This document shows, piece by piece, positions 44,102-52,874 of a stretch of DNA of 64,000 nucleotides. Source of the DNA: Nitrosophilus kaiyonis. GTDB taxonomy: Bacteria; Campylobacterota; Campylobacteria; Campylobacterales; Nitratiruptoraceae. The stretch is from the NCBI RefSeq assembly GCF_027943725.1, contig NZ_AP025696.1, positions 659,501-723,500 on the forward strand, in the 5' to 3' direction. Position 1 is the stretch's first letter, and every line of letters begins with the position of its first letter. A program made the translations under genes and the position numbers. Below the pieces are notes generated by a model that worked only from the letters and a program-made list of their open reading frames with translations, ran no database searches and was not told where the DNA came from.

Positions 44102-45778
44102 ACTCAAAATCTTAAATACTCCAAAACTTTTCTCTTTTCCTGTTAATACATAATATAGTTCATAATAGTTGTTTATTATATATTCAAAATCTTTTTTACT
44201 TTCGCTATCGCAGGCAATCAATATCTCATCATCTTGTTCAATTTTTAAATCTTCTGATGGGAATAGATAGATTTTATTTTTTCTTTTTAAAAGTAAAAAT
44301 ATTAAATTAATCTTTTTAGTGTAATCTTCTCTTGATCTTATTAAATGAAAAAGCCTTATATCTTTGCCGTTATTTAATTCATTATATAAAGCGTAAGCAT
44401 TTTCTTGATCAAGCCTCATCTCATGCAAAAGCGGGTTTTCTCCAATTCTATTTTTTATAGTTTTAACTACTTTTTCTCCCCAATCATCATCTTGCTGTCT
44501 TATTAGTTTTATAAATCTGTTTGCAAGAGGTTTTGCTATAAAATTAAATGTTATATCTGCTAAAATCTCTTCTAAAATGTATACTCTATCTATTCTTGCA
44601 GCTTTAAATATACTAATATCATCAAGAGTATTTTCTCTAGCAATTGTATAAATATTTGGATTTAGCTTTTTAGCTGTTGATAAAATAGTTAAATTTATTA
44701 AATCATCTTTTGTTGCAGCAATTATTGCACTGGCCTCTTTTATGCCTGCTTTTAATAAGATATCAATATCTTCAGCATCTCCGTAAATAGAGCTATGCTT
44801 TTCTTCTTGATATCTATTTGCAACAATATCAATATGGGATGTTTCAATACCAGCCTTTTTTAGCCAAAGGTCTAAAGCATGTCCCATTCTTCCATAACCA
44901 CATATAATATATTTTCCTTTTGGTAAGACTTCTCTTTTTCTTATTTTTAAAATATGCCCAAATATCCACTGTTCAAGTATCCAAATATTTGGCTTTGTAA
45001 GAGCTAGATAGATTCTTTTTGAGATTATTTTAAATGGATTTTCTATATGTCTAATACCTATATTTTGTAAATGCTCTGTATGCTCTTTTGTGGTTGATTT
45101 TACTATTACATCTACTCTTTTATTTAAAAGTTTACTCATAAGAGCAACTTTTGCATTTTTTGCATCATCTTCAAAAAGAGCAACAACAGCTTTACAATTT
45201 TTTTTGTGAATTCCTGATATTTTTAAAATATTTGGATCTGTGGCTTCAGCTGCAATAGCTGGAACTTCTGGATGAAAATTTTCAAGCTCAAGCTCATTTA
45301 TTTTATTTTCATCTTTATCAATAACTACAACTCTTATTCCCTCTTTATTTAGTCTATGAATTATATTTTTTGTTACATTGTTATATCCTAAAATGATAAT
45401 AAACTCTTCTGTTAGACTTTCAACTTTATTTTTAAATCTTGTTAATGATATCTCTCTTGCAAGTTTTTTATCTTGAATTAGAGCAATTATTGTACCTATT
45501 CCATAAAACCATCCAATTACTGTTAGATAGATACATGCACTTACCCACATTCTTTGTGGATATGTAAATTCATATGGAGCTTCACCAAAACCTATTGTTG
45601 AGGCCATATAGCTAACAAAATAGAAAGCATCAAAAAAATTCATATGGTAAGGGTTGCCATTTGCATCCCTACCCTCTATTAACATAAGACCAATTATTGA
45701 GATGGAAAAAGTAACAATAATAACTAAAAATGGTATCCGCATTCTGCGGATAATTATCCAAGCTGAATTTGATTCCAT
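44093..45778 (-). CDS. K+ channel-type protein with RCK (TrkA-N/C) domains
   Basis: This 561-aa protein has TM1 (about 15-34), a pore loop with TIGFGE at 61-66, TM2 (about 79-97), then two Rossmann RCK domains. The second has an intact GYGRMG motif; the first has GYNNVT. A TrkA-C domain ends the chain. The pore filter TIGFGE differs from the canonical TVGYGD. A 126-aa membrane protein lies 3 nt upstream and may be a subunit. Ion selectivity is not proven. Confidence 0.85.
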   Translation of the reverse strand: MESNSAWIIIRRMRIPFLVIIVTFSISIIGLMLIEGRDANGNPYHMNFFDAFYFVSYMASTIGFGEAPYEFTYPQRMWVSACIYLTVIGWFYGIGTIIALIQDKKLAREISLTRFKNKVESLTEEFIIILGYNNVTKNIIHRLNKEGIRVVVIDKDENKINELELENFHPEVPAIAAEATDPNILKISGIHKKNCKAVVALFEDDAKNAKVALMSKLLNKRVDVIVKSTTKEHTEHLQNIGIRHIENPFKIISKRIYLALTKPNIWILEQWIFGHILKIRKREVLPKGKYIICGYGRMGHALDLWLKKAGIETSHIDIVANRYQEEKHSSIYGDAEDIDILLKAGIKEASAIIAATKDDLINLTILSTAKKLNPNIYTIARENTLDDISIFKAARIDRVYILEEILADITFNFIAKPLANRFIKLIRQQDDDWGEKVVKTIKNRIGENPLLHEMRLDQENAYALYNELNNGKDIRLFHLIRSREDYTKKINLIFLLLKRKNKIYLFPSEDLKIEQDDEILIACDSESKKDFEYIINNYYELYYVLTGKEKSFGVFKILSGE

Positions 45779-45781
45779 TTT

Positions 45782-46162
45782 TTATCTTTTCGATTTTAAT
45801 GTATCACCAATAAATAGTAAAACAGATACTATGTTTGCTAAAAGAGCACCGCCAGATAGTGATACTATCGCTGTTGTAGCTTCAACATTTAATCCTCCAA
45901 AAGCGTACTCAGCAATAGCCCAGACGCTTGCACTTGCTATCAATTGAATGTCTGCAACAAGACTTGTTGCAAGTAAAACTGAGCCAAGTTGTGTTTTGTC
46001 TCCAAACTTTAAAATCGTTGCAATTAAATTTATAATAATCGCTGCAAATAGCTCATATGCACTATGCTGTTCTATAATAGTTGGATCTCCATAAAAAAAT
46101 CCAAAATTTATTGTCATTGCCAATATAAAGAAAAAACCTGACAAAACTTTTTGAAGATTCAT
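45782..46162 (-). CDS. small membrane protein next to the channel (DUF6394-like)
   Basis: This 126-aa protein has four hydrophobic segments and an alanine/isoleucine-rich sequence (NINLIATIL-type helices, ALLANIVSVLLFIG near the end). It resembles a Campylobacterota DUF seen next to TrkA-type proteins, but the name is a guess. It is 3 nt upstream of the channel gene on the same strand, so it is likely co-translated with it. Confidence 0.6.
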   Translation of the reverse strand: MNLQKVLSGFFFILAMTINFGFFYGDPTIIEQHSAYELFAAIIINLIATILKFGDKTQLGSVLLATSLVADIQLIASASVWAIAEYAFGGLNVEATTAIVSLSGGALLANIVSVLLFIGDTLKSKR

Positions 46163-46283
46163 ATTATTCCTTGTTGATTGAATTTGCTATTAGTTTATGA
46201 TTAAAAAGCTTTTTTTTTAATTAAACTATTTTTATTCAAAAATTTTGATAAAAGCTATATAAATTAATTATTTTTATAAATAA

Positions 46284-46325
46284 TATAACTTTTTGTAAAA
46301 TTACTAAAAAATTATGGAGGAAAAA
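46284..46325 (+). promoter_or_regulatory. promoter region and RBS of the YeeE/YedE pair
   Basis: TATAAC (46284-46289) is a possible -10 box. GGAGG at 46316-46320 lies five bases before ATG 46326 and settles that start against the in-frame ATG at 46314. Confidence 0.5.
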
Positions 46326-46820
46326 ATGCCTAAAAGAATAAATTGGTGGCAAGGTGGTATATTAATAGCTATTATTGTACTTTTTACATTTTCAATTTTT
46401 GGGGCTGATAGACCTGTTGGGGCATCTACTGCCATAGCATATTTTGGTAGTGAGATGTTTGGTTTAGGAGAGAGTGAATATGGAAAAAAAATAGCAAAAA
46501 GCGGTTCATGGGAGGTTGTTTTTTTAATAGGTGTATTAATTGGAGGATTTTTAACATCTGTTTTTATTACAAAAACATTTAGATTTAGAGTTTTACCTCC
46601 TTTATGGAAAAAACATAAAAATTCAAGTGTACCTTCAAGGCTTTTTTGGAGTTTTATAGGAGGGTTTTTAGTTGTTTTTGGAGCAAGATTTGCTGGAGGT
46701 TGTACTAGTGGGCATTTTTTAAGTGGCGCAAGTCAAACAGCTATTAGTGGATTGATTTTTGGTGGAGTTGTAATTGTTGTATTAATATTAACTGGAAGAC
46801 TTTTTTATAAAAATTTATAG
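46326..46820 (+). CDS. YeeE/YedE-family transporter, half 1
   Basis: This 164-aa membrane protein of the YeeE/YedE (TsuA/PmpA) family imports thiosulfate or other sulfur compounds. About four helices are visible. The family cysteine motif lies in ARFAGGCTSGHFLSGASQ, and an N-terminal RPVGASTAIAYFGSEM stretch is also typical. It is followed after 8 nt by a second half-size protein, as in PmpA/PmpB pairs. The substrate is inferred only. Confidence 0.88.
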   Translation: MPKRINWWQGGILIAIIVLFTFSIFGADRPVGASTAIAYFGSEMFGLGESEYGKKIAKSGSWEVVFLIGVLIGGFLTSVFITKTFRFRVLPPLWKKHKNSSVPSRLFWSFIGGFLVVFGARFAGGCTSGHFLSGASQTAISGLIFGGVVIVVLILTGRLFYKNL

Positions 46821-46828
46821 GAGTAAAT

Positions 46829-47428
46829 ATGTTTGATATAGTTAGTTTTATAGAAAAAACTATTGACCTTGTAGAAAGTCAAAATCATGGCTCAATTTTA
46901 ATGATTTTATTTATTGGAGTTGTTTTTGGTGCAGTGATTCAATGGAGTAGAGTAGATACATTTGACAAAATTGCTGGATTTGCAATGCTTCATGGATTTA
47001 AGGTACCTAAAATGCTGTTTTTTGGAATAGGTTTAGCAAGCATAGGTCTTTATTTTATGATAAAAATGGGTTGGGCACACTATCATATAAAACCAATAAT
47101 TTTAGGTGGACTAATTATCGGTGGGACAATATTTGCAATAGGAATGGCAATTTTGGGTCTTTGTCCTGGAACAGGTCCTGTTGCAGTAAGTGAAGGAAAT
47201 CTTGATGTATTAACTGGACTAATTGGAGGTGTTTTGGCTGGAGCTTTGTTTACTTATCTATATCCTTATTTAAAGCCTATTCTAGGTCCAGATTTTGGAA
47301 AAATTACTTTAACTTCGCTTTTAGGAAAAAATGCTGATTGGTTCATTTTTGTTTATGGAATAGCTTTAATGATAATTGCTTATATTCTTCCAAATAAAGA
47401 GATTGAAGAAGAGGTTGGTGAGGTTTAA
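46829..47428 (+). CDS. YeeE/YedE-family transporter, half 2
   Basis: This 199-aa membrane protein has five or six helices. The second family cysteine motif is in AILGLCPGTGPVAVSEG, and WSRVDTFDKI is near the start. With half 1 it probably forms one sulfur-compound channel. GGAGTAAAT gives the RBS. It is convergent with the lipoprotein gene, and its last codons contain a small hairpin (47417-47433). Confidence 0.88.
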   Translation: MFDIVSFIEKTIDLVESQNHGSILMILFIGVVFGAVIQWSRVDTFDKIAGFAMLHGFKVPKMLFFGIGLASIGLYFMIKMGWAHYHIKPIILGGLIIGGTIFAIGMAILGLCPGTGPVAVSEGNLDVLTGLIGGVLAGALFTYLYPYLKPILGPDFGKITLTSLLGKNADWFIFVYGIALMIIAYILPNKEIEEEVGEV

Positions 47429-48004
47429 TCACCTCTTATACTCTAAAATATTTTTACCGTTTGCAAGAGTAAGAAGTTTTTCCTCTTGCTCTTTAGTTAA
47501 TTTTCCACTTGCAATAGCTTCAACTATTTTTGAAGCCATTTGAGCTTTTATCTCTTTTTCTTTTATCTCTTTTTGAGTTTTTAATTTCTCTTTTTCTATT
47601 GCTATTTTTGTCTCATTATGTTTTTTTACTAAAAAATATAAAAATATTAAAAAGACAAAACCTAGTATTGAAAATATTGCTATAGAAAGTTTTGTTATGC
47701 TATTTTCCTCTTTTTTTGCTTCAAGTTGCAATCTACTTTTTTCTATCTCTTTTTCTTTTTGAATTTTTGCAATATTCATCTCTTTTTGGGCTTTAATTTT
47801 CTCTTTTTCAATGTCCTTTTTCATATTTATAAGTGCTATCTCTTTTTGAATTTTTGCATCTTTTTGTGTAGATTTTGAGTAAGTTGATAAAATCTCATTT
47901 GCATAATTTTTTTTGTTTGTTTGATTTAAAACTCTTGGTTTTTCTTTTGATTGATTGCAACCAGCTAAAAAGATTGTTAAAAATATTAATAAGATATATC
48001 TCAT
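47429..48004 (-). CDS. coiled-coil lipoprotein with a transmembrane helix
   Basis: This 191-aa protein has a signal II sequence with lipobox LAGC (Cys16). A long charged coiled coil of lysine/glutamate repeats (EKEIEKSRLQLEAKK and similar) follows, then a transmembrane helix (LSIAIFSILGFVFLIFLYFLV, about residues 104-124) and a second helical segment. It was not recognised. The SagB-like gene lies 10 nt upstream on the same strand. Confidence 0.75.
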   Translation of the reverse strand: MRYILLIFLTIFLAGCNQSKEKPRVLNQTNKKNYANEILSTYSKSTQKDAKIQKEIALINMKKDIEKEKIKAQKEMNIAKIQKEKEIEKSRLQLEAKKEENSITKLSIAIFSILGFVFLIFLYFLVKKHNETKIAIEKEKLKTQKEIKEKEIKAQMASKIVEAIASGKLTKEQEEKLLTLANGKNILEYKR

Positions 48005-48014
48005 TTTAATTCTC

Positions 48015-49286
48015 CTATTTACCGATTGCTAAAGCATATAATATCATATCATCAATATTTAGAAAATCTTTAACATCATCATCATAAAAAGCTCCAATTC
48101 CGCTGCAACCTATCTGAATATAGGAGCTTGCAATATAGCATCTATGTCCTATTAAGCCCGCTTTTTGATATAAAGGTTGATAATTTTTTCCACTACTTGT
48201 GAGAAAAAAAGTAACAGAACTATCTTTAGCAAGGTCTTGCTCTAAACATAGATATTTTGCTTTTTCTGAAAAATCTCCATTTTTTATTATTTTATCTTTT
48301 AAATAGAGACCTTTTTGCATATTTTTTACTCTATTTACGATATAGTATATTTTTATCTCTTCATCACAATCGTTTGGAACAAAATCACTCATATAGTTTA
48401 AAATAAATTCAAACTCCTCTTTTTTTATAGACTCTTTATTAAAATCTCTAATAGATCTTCTATGTAAAACAGCCTCATAAAGCTTCTCTTTTAAAAAAGA
48501 GAGTTTTGGATATCTATAATTTTTTTTACAATTCTTTAAATTTAATGTTTTTAAATATGCATCATTAATAAGAGAGTTTTTTTCAAAAAACCTGCTACCA
48601 TCTACAAAATCTAATCTCATATTAAATTTTTCAACTCTTTTTTTATTAAAAACTCCAACATTTGCACTGCCAAGAAAAAATTCTTGATCTTTAAAACCAA
48701 AAATATCATTTAATCTTTTTTTATCAAAATCAAATCTTATAAAATATGCATGATTATAAAGATAACTGCTAACTTCTAATGCTCCAAGAGCATGACCTGT
48801 ATCTAACAGAGTATATCTAAAGGCTCTATTTTTATATTTCCAGCTTGATCTATAATATATAGATGAGTATAAAAAAATAAACCCTTTTACTTCTCTTTTA
48901 TCTTTGAAAAAAAATTCAACTCCTTCATTTTTCTCTATTTTATAAAGTAAAACTATAGAGTTTGAAGCTATATCATAATGATATATTCCATCTTCAAGCT
49001 CTTTAACTCCTCTTGATTGAAAATATATCTCTACAGGATATAGTGCTCCAGCACTTGGAATAACTCTTAAATAATATTCTACACCTGGATAAACTTTTTT
49101 TGCATTTATTCCGCCAAGAAGATATATGAATCTATCAAACTCTTTGTTTAAATCTAGAGGAGTTTTGTTTAAATAGTTTTGATATATTTTAAAAGGAGTT
49201 GGCTGTTTTGACCAATCAAGATAGTTTGGATGCTCTCTGACACTAACAAATGAATGTTTTGTTAACTCATGATAGGTATTTTTCAT
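48015..49286 (-). CDS. SagB-type tandem nitroreductase-fold protein
   Basis: This 423-aa protein appears to hold two nitroreductase-like halves. The first has VIPSAGALYPVEIY, a YRSSWKYKNRAFRY stretch and LLDTGHALGALEVSSYLY. The second has LHRRSIRDFNKESIKKEEFE and YIASSYIQIGCSGIGAFYDD. This matches SagB-family dehydrogenases that use FMN. No azole precursor peptide or cyclodehydratase was seen nearby. Its start overlaps the DUF309 gene by 20 nt. Confidence 0.82.
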   Translation of the reverse strand: MKNTYHELTKHSFVSVREHPNYLDWSKQPTPFKIYQNYLNKTPLDLNKEFDRFIYLLGGINAKKVYPGVEYYLRVIPSAGALYPVEIYFQSRGVKELEDGIYHYDIASNSIVLLYKIEKNEGVEFFFKDKREVKGFIFLYSSIYYRSSWKYKNRAFRYTLLDTGHALGALEVSSYLYNHAYFIRFDFDKKRLNDIFGFKDQEFFLGSANVGVFNKKRVEKFNMRLDFVDGSRFFEKNSLINDAYLKTLNLKNCKKNYRYPKLSFLKEKLYEAVLHRRSIRDFNKESIKKEEFEFILNYMSDFVPNDCDEEIKIYYIVNRVKNMQKGLYLKDKIIKNGDFSEKAKYLCLEQDLAKDSSVTFFLTSSGKNYQPLYQKAGLIGHRCYIASSYIQIGCSGIGAFYDDDVKDFLNIDDMILYALAIGK

Positions 49287-49572
49287 AACAGCTATCCAGC
49301 AAATTTTCTATCTCTTTGAATATTTTTATATCACATTTTTTGATTAAAGGTTTATATTTTAGATAGTTATTCCACACTTTTTTTGCATTTGAGTCTTTTT
49401 TTAATCTTTTTAATTCTAAAGCAACTGAAGCATTTATAAAACCTTTAATTATAAGTATTTCACTGCTTTTTTCTTTTCTTTTTGGAAACCAAATCTCTTC
49501 AAGAATCTCATGAGCATCATAAAATTTCTCTTTTTTAATAAGTTCAATAAATTTTTTACAATTATCTATCAA
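49267..49572 (-). CDS. DUF309-family protein
   Basis: This 101-aa helical protein has the family motif FYDAHEILEEIWFPKRKE (the HExLExxW type) and a following helix IIKGFINASVALELKR. Function is unknown. It lies upstream of the SagB-like gene and is likely co-transcribed with it. Confidence 0.88.
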   Translation of the reverse strand: MIDNCKKFIELIKKEKFYDAHEILEEIWFPKRKEKSSEILIIKGFINASVALELKRLKKDSNAKKVWNNYLKYKPLIKKCDIKIFKEIENLLDSCYEKYLS

Positions 49573-49651
49573 TTTATTCCTTTTTATTTTTGGATAAATA
49601 TATTGTAAAAAAAGTTTTTTACGGATTAAAAAAGGAAATTAAAAAAGAAAG

Positions 49652-50203
49652 TTATTTTTCTTTATTTAATTTATCTACAAATGAACCCATCGATAGTAGT
49701 ACAATGCCATCAAAAAATAGGCTAATTCCTACAAGAAGGCCAACTAAAATCAAAGAGCTAAATGGCCAGCCAATTATGAAGATAACTGCAATAATTAATG
49801 ATAAAATCCCATTTATCAAAGGAAGCCACCACCCTTTTTGTGGTTTTATTTGAAATGCAAGTGCAAAACCTGCAAAAGAGTCAAAAAGAAAATATATTGC
49901 AAAAATTATACCAAGAGCAGCAACGCCAGGAAGAGGATTTATAGCAATTAAAATACCAGTAATTAAAAAAATAAATGCTTTAAGCCAACCAAGCCAATCT
50001 TTTGGATTTATATTATATGTATGATATCCAGTAACAAAAGCACTAAAAATTAAAAGCCAAGCGAAAAATATTGCAGTTGCTAAAGACATTAATCCAGGAA
50101 ATATAATTCCAGCAAGGCCAAGAAGTATAAAAATAACACCTGCGATTTTAGAGTGTTTGCTAAATTTTTTTAATAAATCTTTTTGTTCTGGATAATTTAG
50201 CAT
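49652..50203 (-). CDS. hdeD: HdeD-family membrane protein (copy 2)
   Basis: This 183-aa paralogue of the protein at 6221-6787 has many identical stretches (NPKDWLGWLKAF versus KKDWLGWLKAF, PLPGVAALGI, GWPFSSL, VGISLFFDGIVLL). It has about six membrane helices. It follows the Crp/Fnr gene on the same strand after 32 nt, with its own TATAAT (50228-50223) in the gap. No copy of the 16-bp palindrome is complete here. Confidence 0.9.
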   Translation of the reverse strand: MLNYPEQKDLLKKFSKHSKIAGVIFILLGLAGIIFPGLMSLATAIFFAWLLIFSAFVTGYHTYNINPKDWLGWLKAFIFLITGILIAINPLPGVAALGIIFAIYFLFDSFAGFALAFQIKPQKGWWLPLINGILSLIIAVIFIIGWPFSSLILVGLLVGISLFFDGIVLLSMGSFVDKLNKEK

Positions 50204-50235
50204 ATCATATCCTTTTTTTTATATTATAACCGAAT

Positions 50236-50904
50236 TTATTTTAGTTGCAATTTATTTAAAAGAGCATCAATATTTTTTAATATAAGTTTTTTCCTCTCAA
50301 CCTGTAAAATCCCCTCTTTTTTCAGTTGCTGTATATGTCTATTTACAACATGCCTTACTGTTCCAATAAGGCTTGCAATCTCTTCATGAGGAAGATCGTT
50401 TATTAGTTTTAGTTTATTTGAATTTTTAAAATCTAAATTTTTTAAAAATAGTCTAATTAGTCTTGTTGAGGTATCAAATAGGCTAAGTTCTACTGCAAGA
50501 TTTTCTAAATGTCTTAAATTTTTTGCAATATATGGTAAAAAAAGTTTATTAAATTCTGGATTTGTATAGATAAGGTCTCTTATAGTATCTATCTCTATCT
50601 CAAAAACTTTACAATTATCTAAAGCAAAAGTTAAAACATCATGTGGTTTATTATCTAAAAGAGGGATGATATCAAACATATCTCCAGTTGTTAAAATATC
50701 TATTGTCTGCTCTTTAGCATTTTGAGGATTTATTTGAGAAATTTTTAGTCTGCCTTCTAAAATTATATAAAAATATTTCAGTGTATCTTCTGATGTCAAA
50801 GGGTATGAACCTTTAATAAACTCTTTTATTTTTCCTTTTTGCTTTATTGTTGTAAAAAAGTCTGAATGAAGATTTGAAAGAATTGGTAAATTTTCTATTT
50901 TCAT
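50236..50904 (-). CDS. Crp/Fnr-family transcription regulator
   Basis: This 222-aa protein has an N-terminal cyclic-nucleotide-type beta barrel (LEGRLKISQINPQNAKEQ and following) and a C-terminal helix-turn-helix (LPHEEIASLIGTVRHVVNRH). The FNR cysteine set is absent, so it is not an Fe-S sensor of the FNR type. It directly follows the subunit B gene. It is a candidate for the activator of the palindromic sites at 4.2, 6.2 and 8.2 kb, but this is only inference. Confidence 0.9.
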   Translation of the reverse strand: MKIENLPILSNLHSDFFTTIKQKGKIKEFIKGSYPLTSEDTLKYFYIILEGRLKISQINPQNAKEQTIDILTTGDMFDIIPLLDNKPHDVLTFALDNCKVFEIEIDTIRDLIYTNPEFNKLFLPYIAKNLRHLENLAVELSLFDTSTRLIRLFLKNLDFKNSNKLKLINDLPHEEIASLIGTVRHVVNRHIQQLKKEGILQVERKKLILKNIDALLNKLQLK

Positions 50905-51608
50905 TAAAAATCCAATCCAAAGCTTCCAAAACTGCTTAAATTTGGATTTGTATATCCAAATTTTGCTGCCCAGCTTTGTAGCATCATTATGTCTGTTTTT
51001 GGATCAATATCTTGCGGACAAACTTCAGTGCAATTTCCACAAAGTGTACAATCCCATATCCCATTTTGTATAACAGCGTCAATTTTTTCTTTTTTGTTTT
51101 CTTCTCTAATATCTACTAAATACCTATAGTTTCTCATCAGAGCAAATGGCCCAAGAAAATCTTTATTTGTCTCATAAACTGGACAAGAGCTATAGCAAGA
51201 TATACATAAAATACAATCACTCTCTTTTTCTATTAATTTCTCTTCATCTTCGCTCATCTCTTTTTTTATTGGTTTTTCAAGATAACTTTTTGCTTTTTTT
51301 AATGTATCAAGAGCTTTTTCTTTATCTACAACAAGGTCTCTTATAACATTTACTACACTTAATGGCTCAATAAAATCATTCTCTTTTGGCTTATATTCAC
51401 AGGCTAATACCTCTTTAGTGTTAACTTTTACAGCACAGCTTCCACAAACACCGCTTCTACAACCTTTTGAAAATGTTAATGATTTATCAATATCTGTTTT
51501 TATATCTTCTAAAATTTCAAGTAAGGTTTTTTCCTCTTTTACTTCATAGGTAAAAACTTTTGTTTTTGGCTCAAAATGTGGATGATATCTTTTTATTTTG
51601 ATTTTCAA
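50904..51608 (-). CDS. fumarate reductase/succinate dehydrogenase-type iron-sulfur subunit
   Basis: This 234-aa protein has the 2Fe-2S motif SKGCRSGVCGSCAV plus LACEYKP, the 4Fe-4S motif CILCISCYSSCPV and the third cluster motif CTLCGNCTEVCPQ. It transfers electrons between the flavoprotein and a quinone or other partner. Its flavoprotein partner is at 52867-54468, with a permease gene in between on the other strand. No membrane anchor gene is present in the window. The symbol is left open because Sdh, Frd and Mfr types cannot be separated. Confidence 0.9.
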   Translation of the reverse strand: MKIKIKRYHPHFEPKTKVFTYEVKEEKTLLEILEDIKTDIDKSLTFSKGCRSGVCGSCAVKVNTKEVLACEYKPKENDFIEPLSVVNVIRDLVVDKEKALDTLKKAKSYLEKPIKKEMSEDEEKLIEKESDCILCISCYSSCPVYETNKDFLGPFALMRNYRYLVDIREENKKEKIDAVIQNGIWDCTLCGNCTEVCPQDIDPKTDIMMLQSWAAKFGYTNPNLSSFGSFGLDF

Positions 51609-51659
51609 AAAGACTCCCTAAAAGATTTTTATATAATATTACCAAAAAAGAGAAAATTT

Positions 51660-52874
51660 ATGAAAGAGAGAAAATTAAAAAGAGCTATAACACTTCCTTA
51701 TTTAGTATTTTATGGACTTGGCAACATTATTGGAGCTGGGATTTATGTATTGATAGGAGAGATTGCTAAAATAAGCGGATATTATACTCCAATCTCCTTT
51801 TTTGTAGCCTGTTTAGCAGTTGTTTTTACAGCTCTTTCTTATGCGGAACTATCTTCAAGATATCCTTTAAGTGCAGGTGAAGCTGTTTATGTAAAAGAGG
51901 GGCTTGGATTAAAAATATTTCCAATAATTGTTGGTTTTTTGCTCATTTTTAGTGGAATAGTCTCAGCTTCAGCTGTAATTAGCGGTTTTTATGGATATAT
52001 AAAAGATTTTATAAATTTAAGTGAAAATGAGAGTATCGCTGTTTTAATTATAATTTTATTTTTAATAGCAAGCTGGGGAATTTCTGAATCTGTAAAATTT
52101 GCATCTATATTTACTCTTATTGAAATTTTGGGACTTTTACTGGTTATATTCTTTGGATTAAAATATATCGATTTTTCTTCTATAGAATATAAAAGATTTA
52201 TACCAGGTTTTGATCTGCATAGCTACAATCTTATAATTTTGGGAAGTTTTGTTGCTTTTTATGCATTTATAGGTTTTGAAGATATGGTAAATGTGGCTGA
52301 AGAGGTTAAAAATCCAGTAAAAACTATGCCAAAGGCTATTATAATTACTATTTTTATATCTACATTATTATATTTTTTAGTTGCATTTGTTTCTATTTGT
52401 GTTATTGAACCTAATCAATTAGCACAAAGTCCTTCGCCTTTAGCAGATGTATTTAAAAAAAGTTATAATGAAAAAAGCAATATTTTAAATTTTATTGCAA
52501 TTTTTGCTATTGTTAATGGTGCTCTTGTGCAGATTATAATGGTTTCAAGAATATTGTATGGTATGGCAAAACAGGGATGGCTTCCTAAAATTTTTTCAAG
52601 TGTAAATAAATACACAAGAACACCAATATTTTCAACTTTTATAACCTCTTTTTTGATATTTTTATTTGCATATTTTATAAATATTTTAACTCTTGCTCAA
52701 CTTACAAGTTTTGCTATTTTAATAGTCTTTATAATGGTAAATCTCTCATTAATTAGATTAAAAATGAAAAAGATTCAGCCAAAAAATATTATAAATATAC
52801 CTATATTTGTTCCTATAATTGGTGTTTTAATCAATTTAATTTTAATTTTTGTGCAGTTAAAAGAGGTTATTTAA
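51660..52874 (+). CDS. APC-family amino-acid permease
   Basis: This 404-aa transporter has about 12 membrane helices and the APC stretches YGLGNIIGAGIYVLIGEIAK and FIGFEDMVNVAEEVKNPVKT. ATG 51660 is chosen because the permease family starts at KERKLKRAITLPYLV; an earlier in-frame start at 51576 would add non-conserved residues inside the subunit B gene. It sits head to head with subunit B and overlaps the subunit A end by 8 nt. The substrate is unknown. Confidence 0.9.
   Translation: MKERKLKRAITLPYLVFYGLGNIIGAGIYVLIGEIAKISGYYTPISFFVACLAVVFTALSYAELSSRYPLSAGEAVYVKEGLGLKIFPIIVGFLLIFSGIVSASAVISGFYGYIKDFINLSENESIAVLIIILFLIASWGISESVKFASIFTLIEILGLLLVIFFGLKYIDFSSIEYKRFIPGFDLHSYNLIILGSFVAFYAFIGFEDMVNVAEEVKNPVKTMPKAIIITIFISTLLYFLVAFVSICVIEPNQLAQSPSPLADVFKKSYNEKSNILNFIAIFAIVNGALVQIIMVSRILYGMAKQGWLPKIFSSVNKYTRTPIFSTFITSFLIFLFAYFINILTLAQLTSFAILIVFIMVNLSLIRLKMKKIQPKNIINIPIFVPIIGVLINLILIFVQLKEVI

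Noticed and set aside
45953-45971. Palindrome TGCAACAAGACTTGTTGCA resembling the stress operator
   Set aside because: It lies inside the coding sequence of the 126-aa membrane protein and its half-sites are five bases apart, not two.
48015-49286. A RiPP azole-forming cluster around the SagB-like gene
   Set aside because: No SagC/SagD cyclodehydratase or short precursor peptide was found nearby.
50243-50249. Half-site AGTTGCA before hdeD copy 2
   Set aside because: The other half is absent and the sequence encodes the end of the Crp/Fnr gene.
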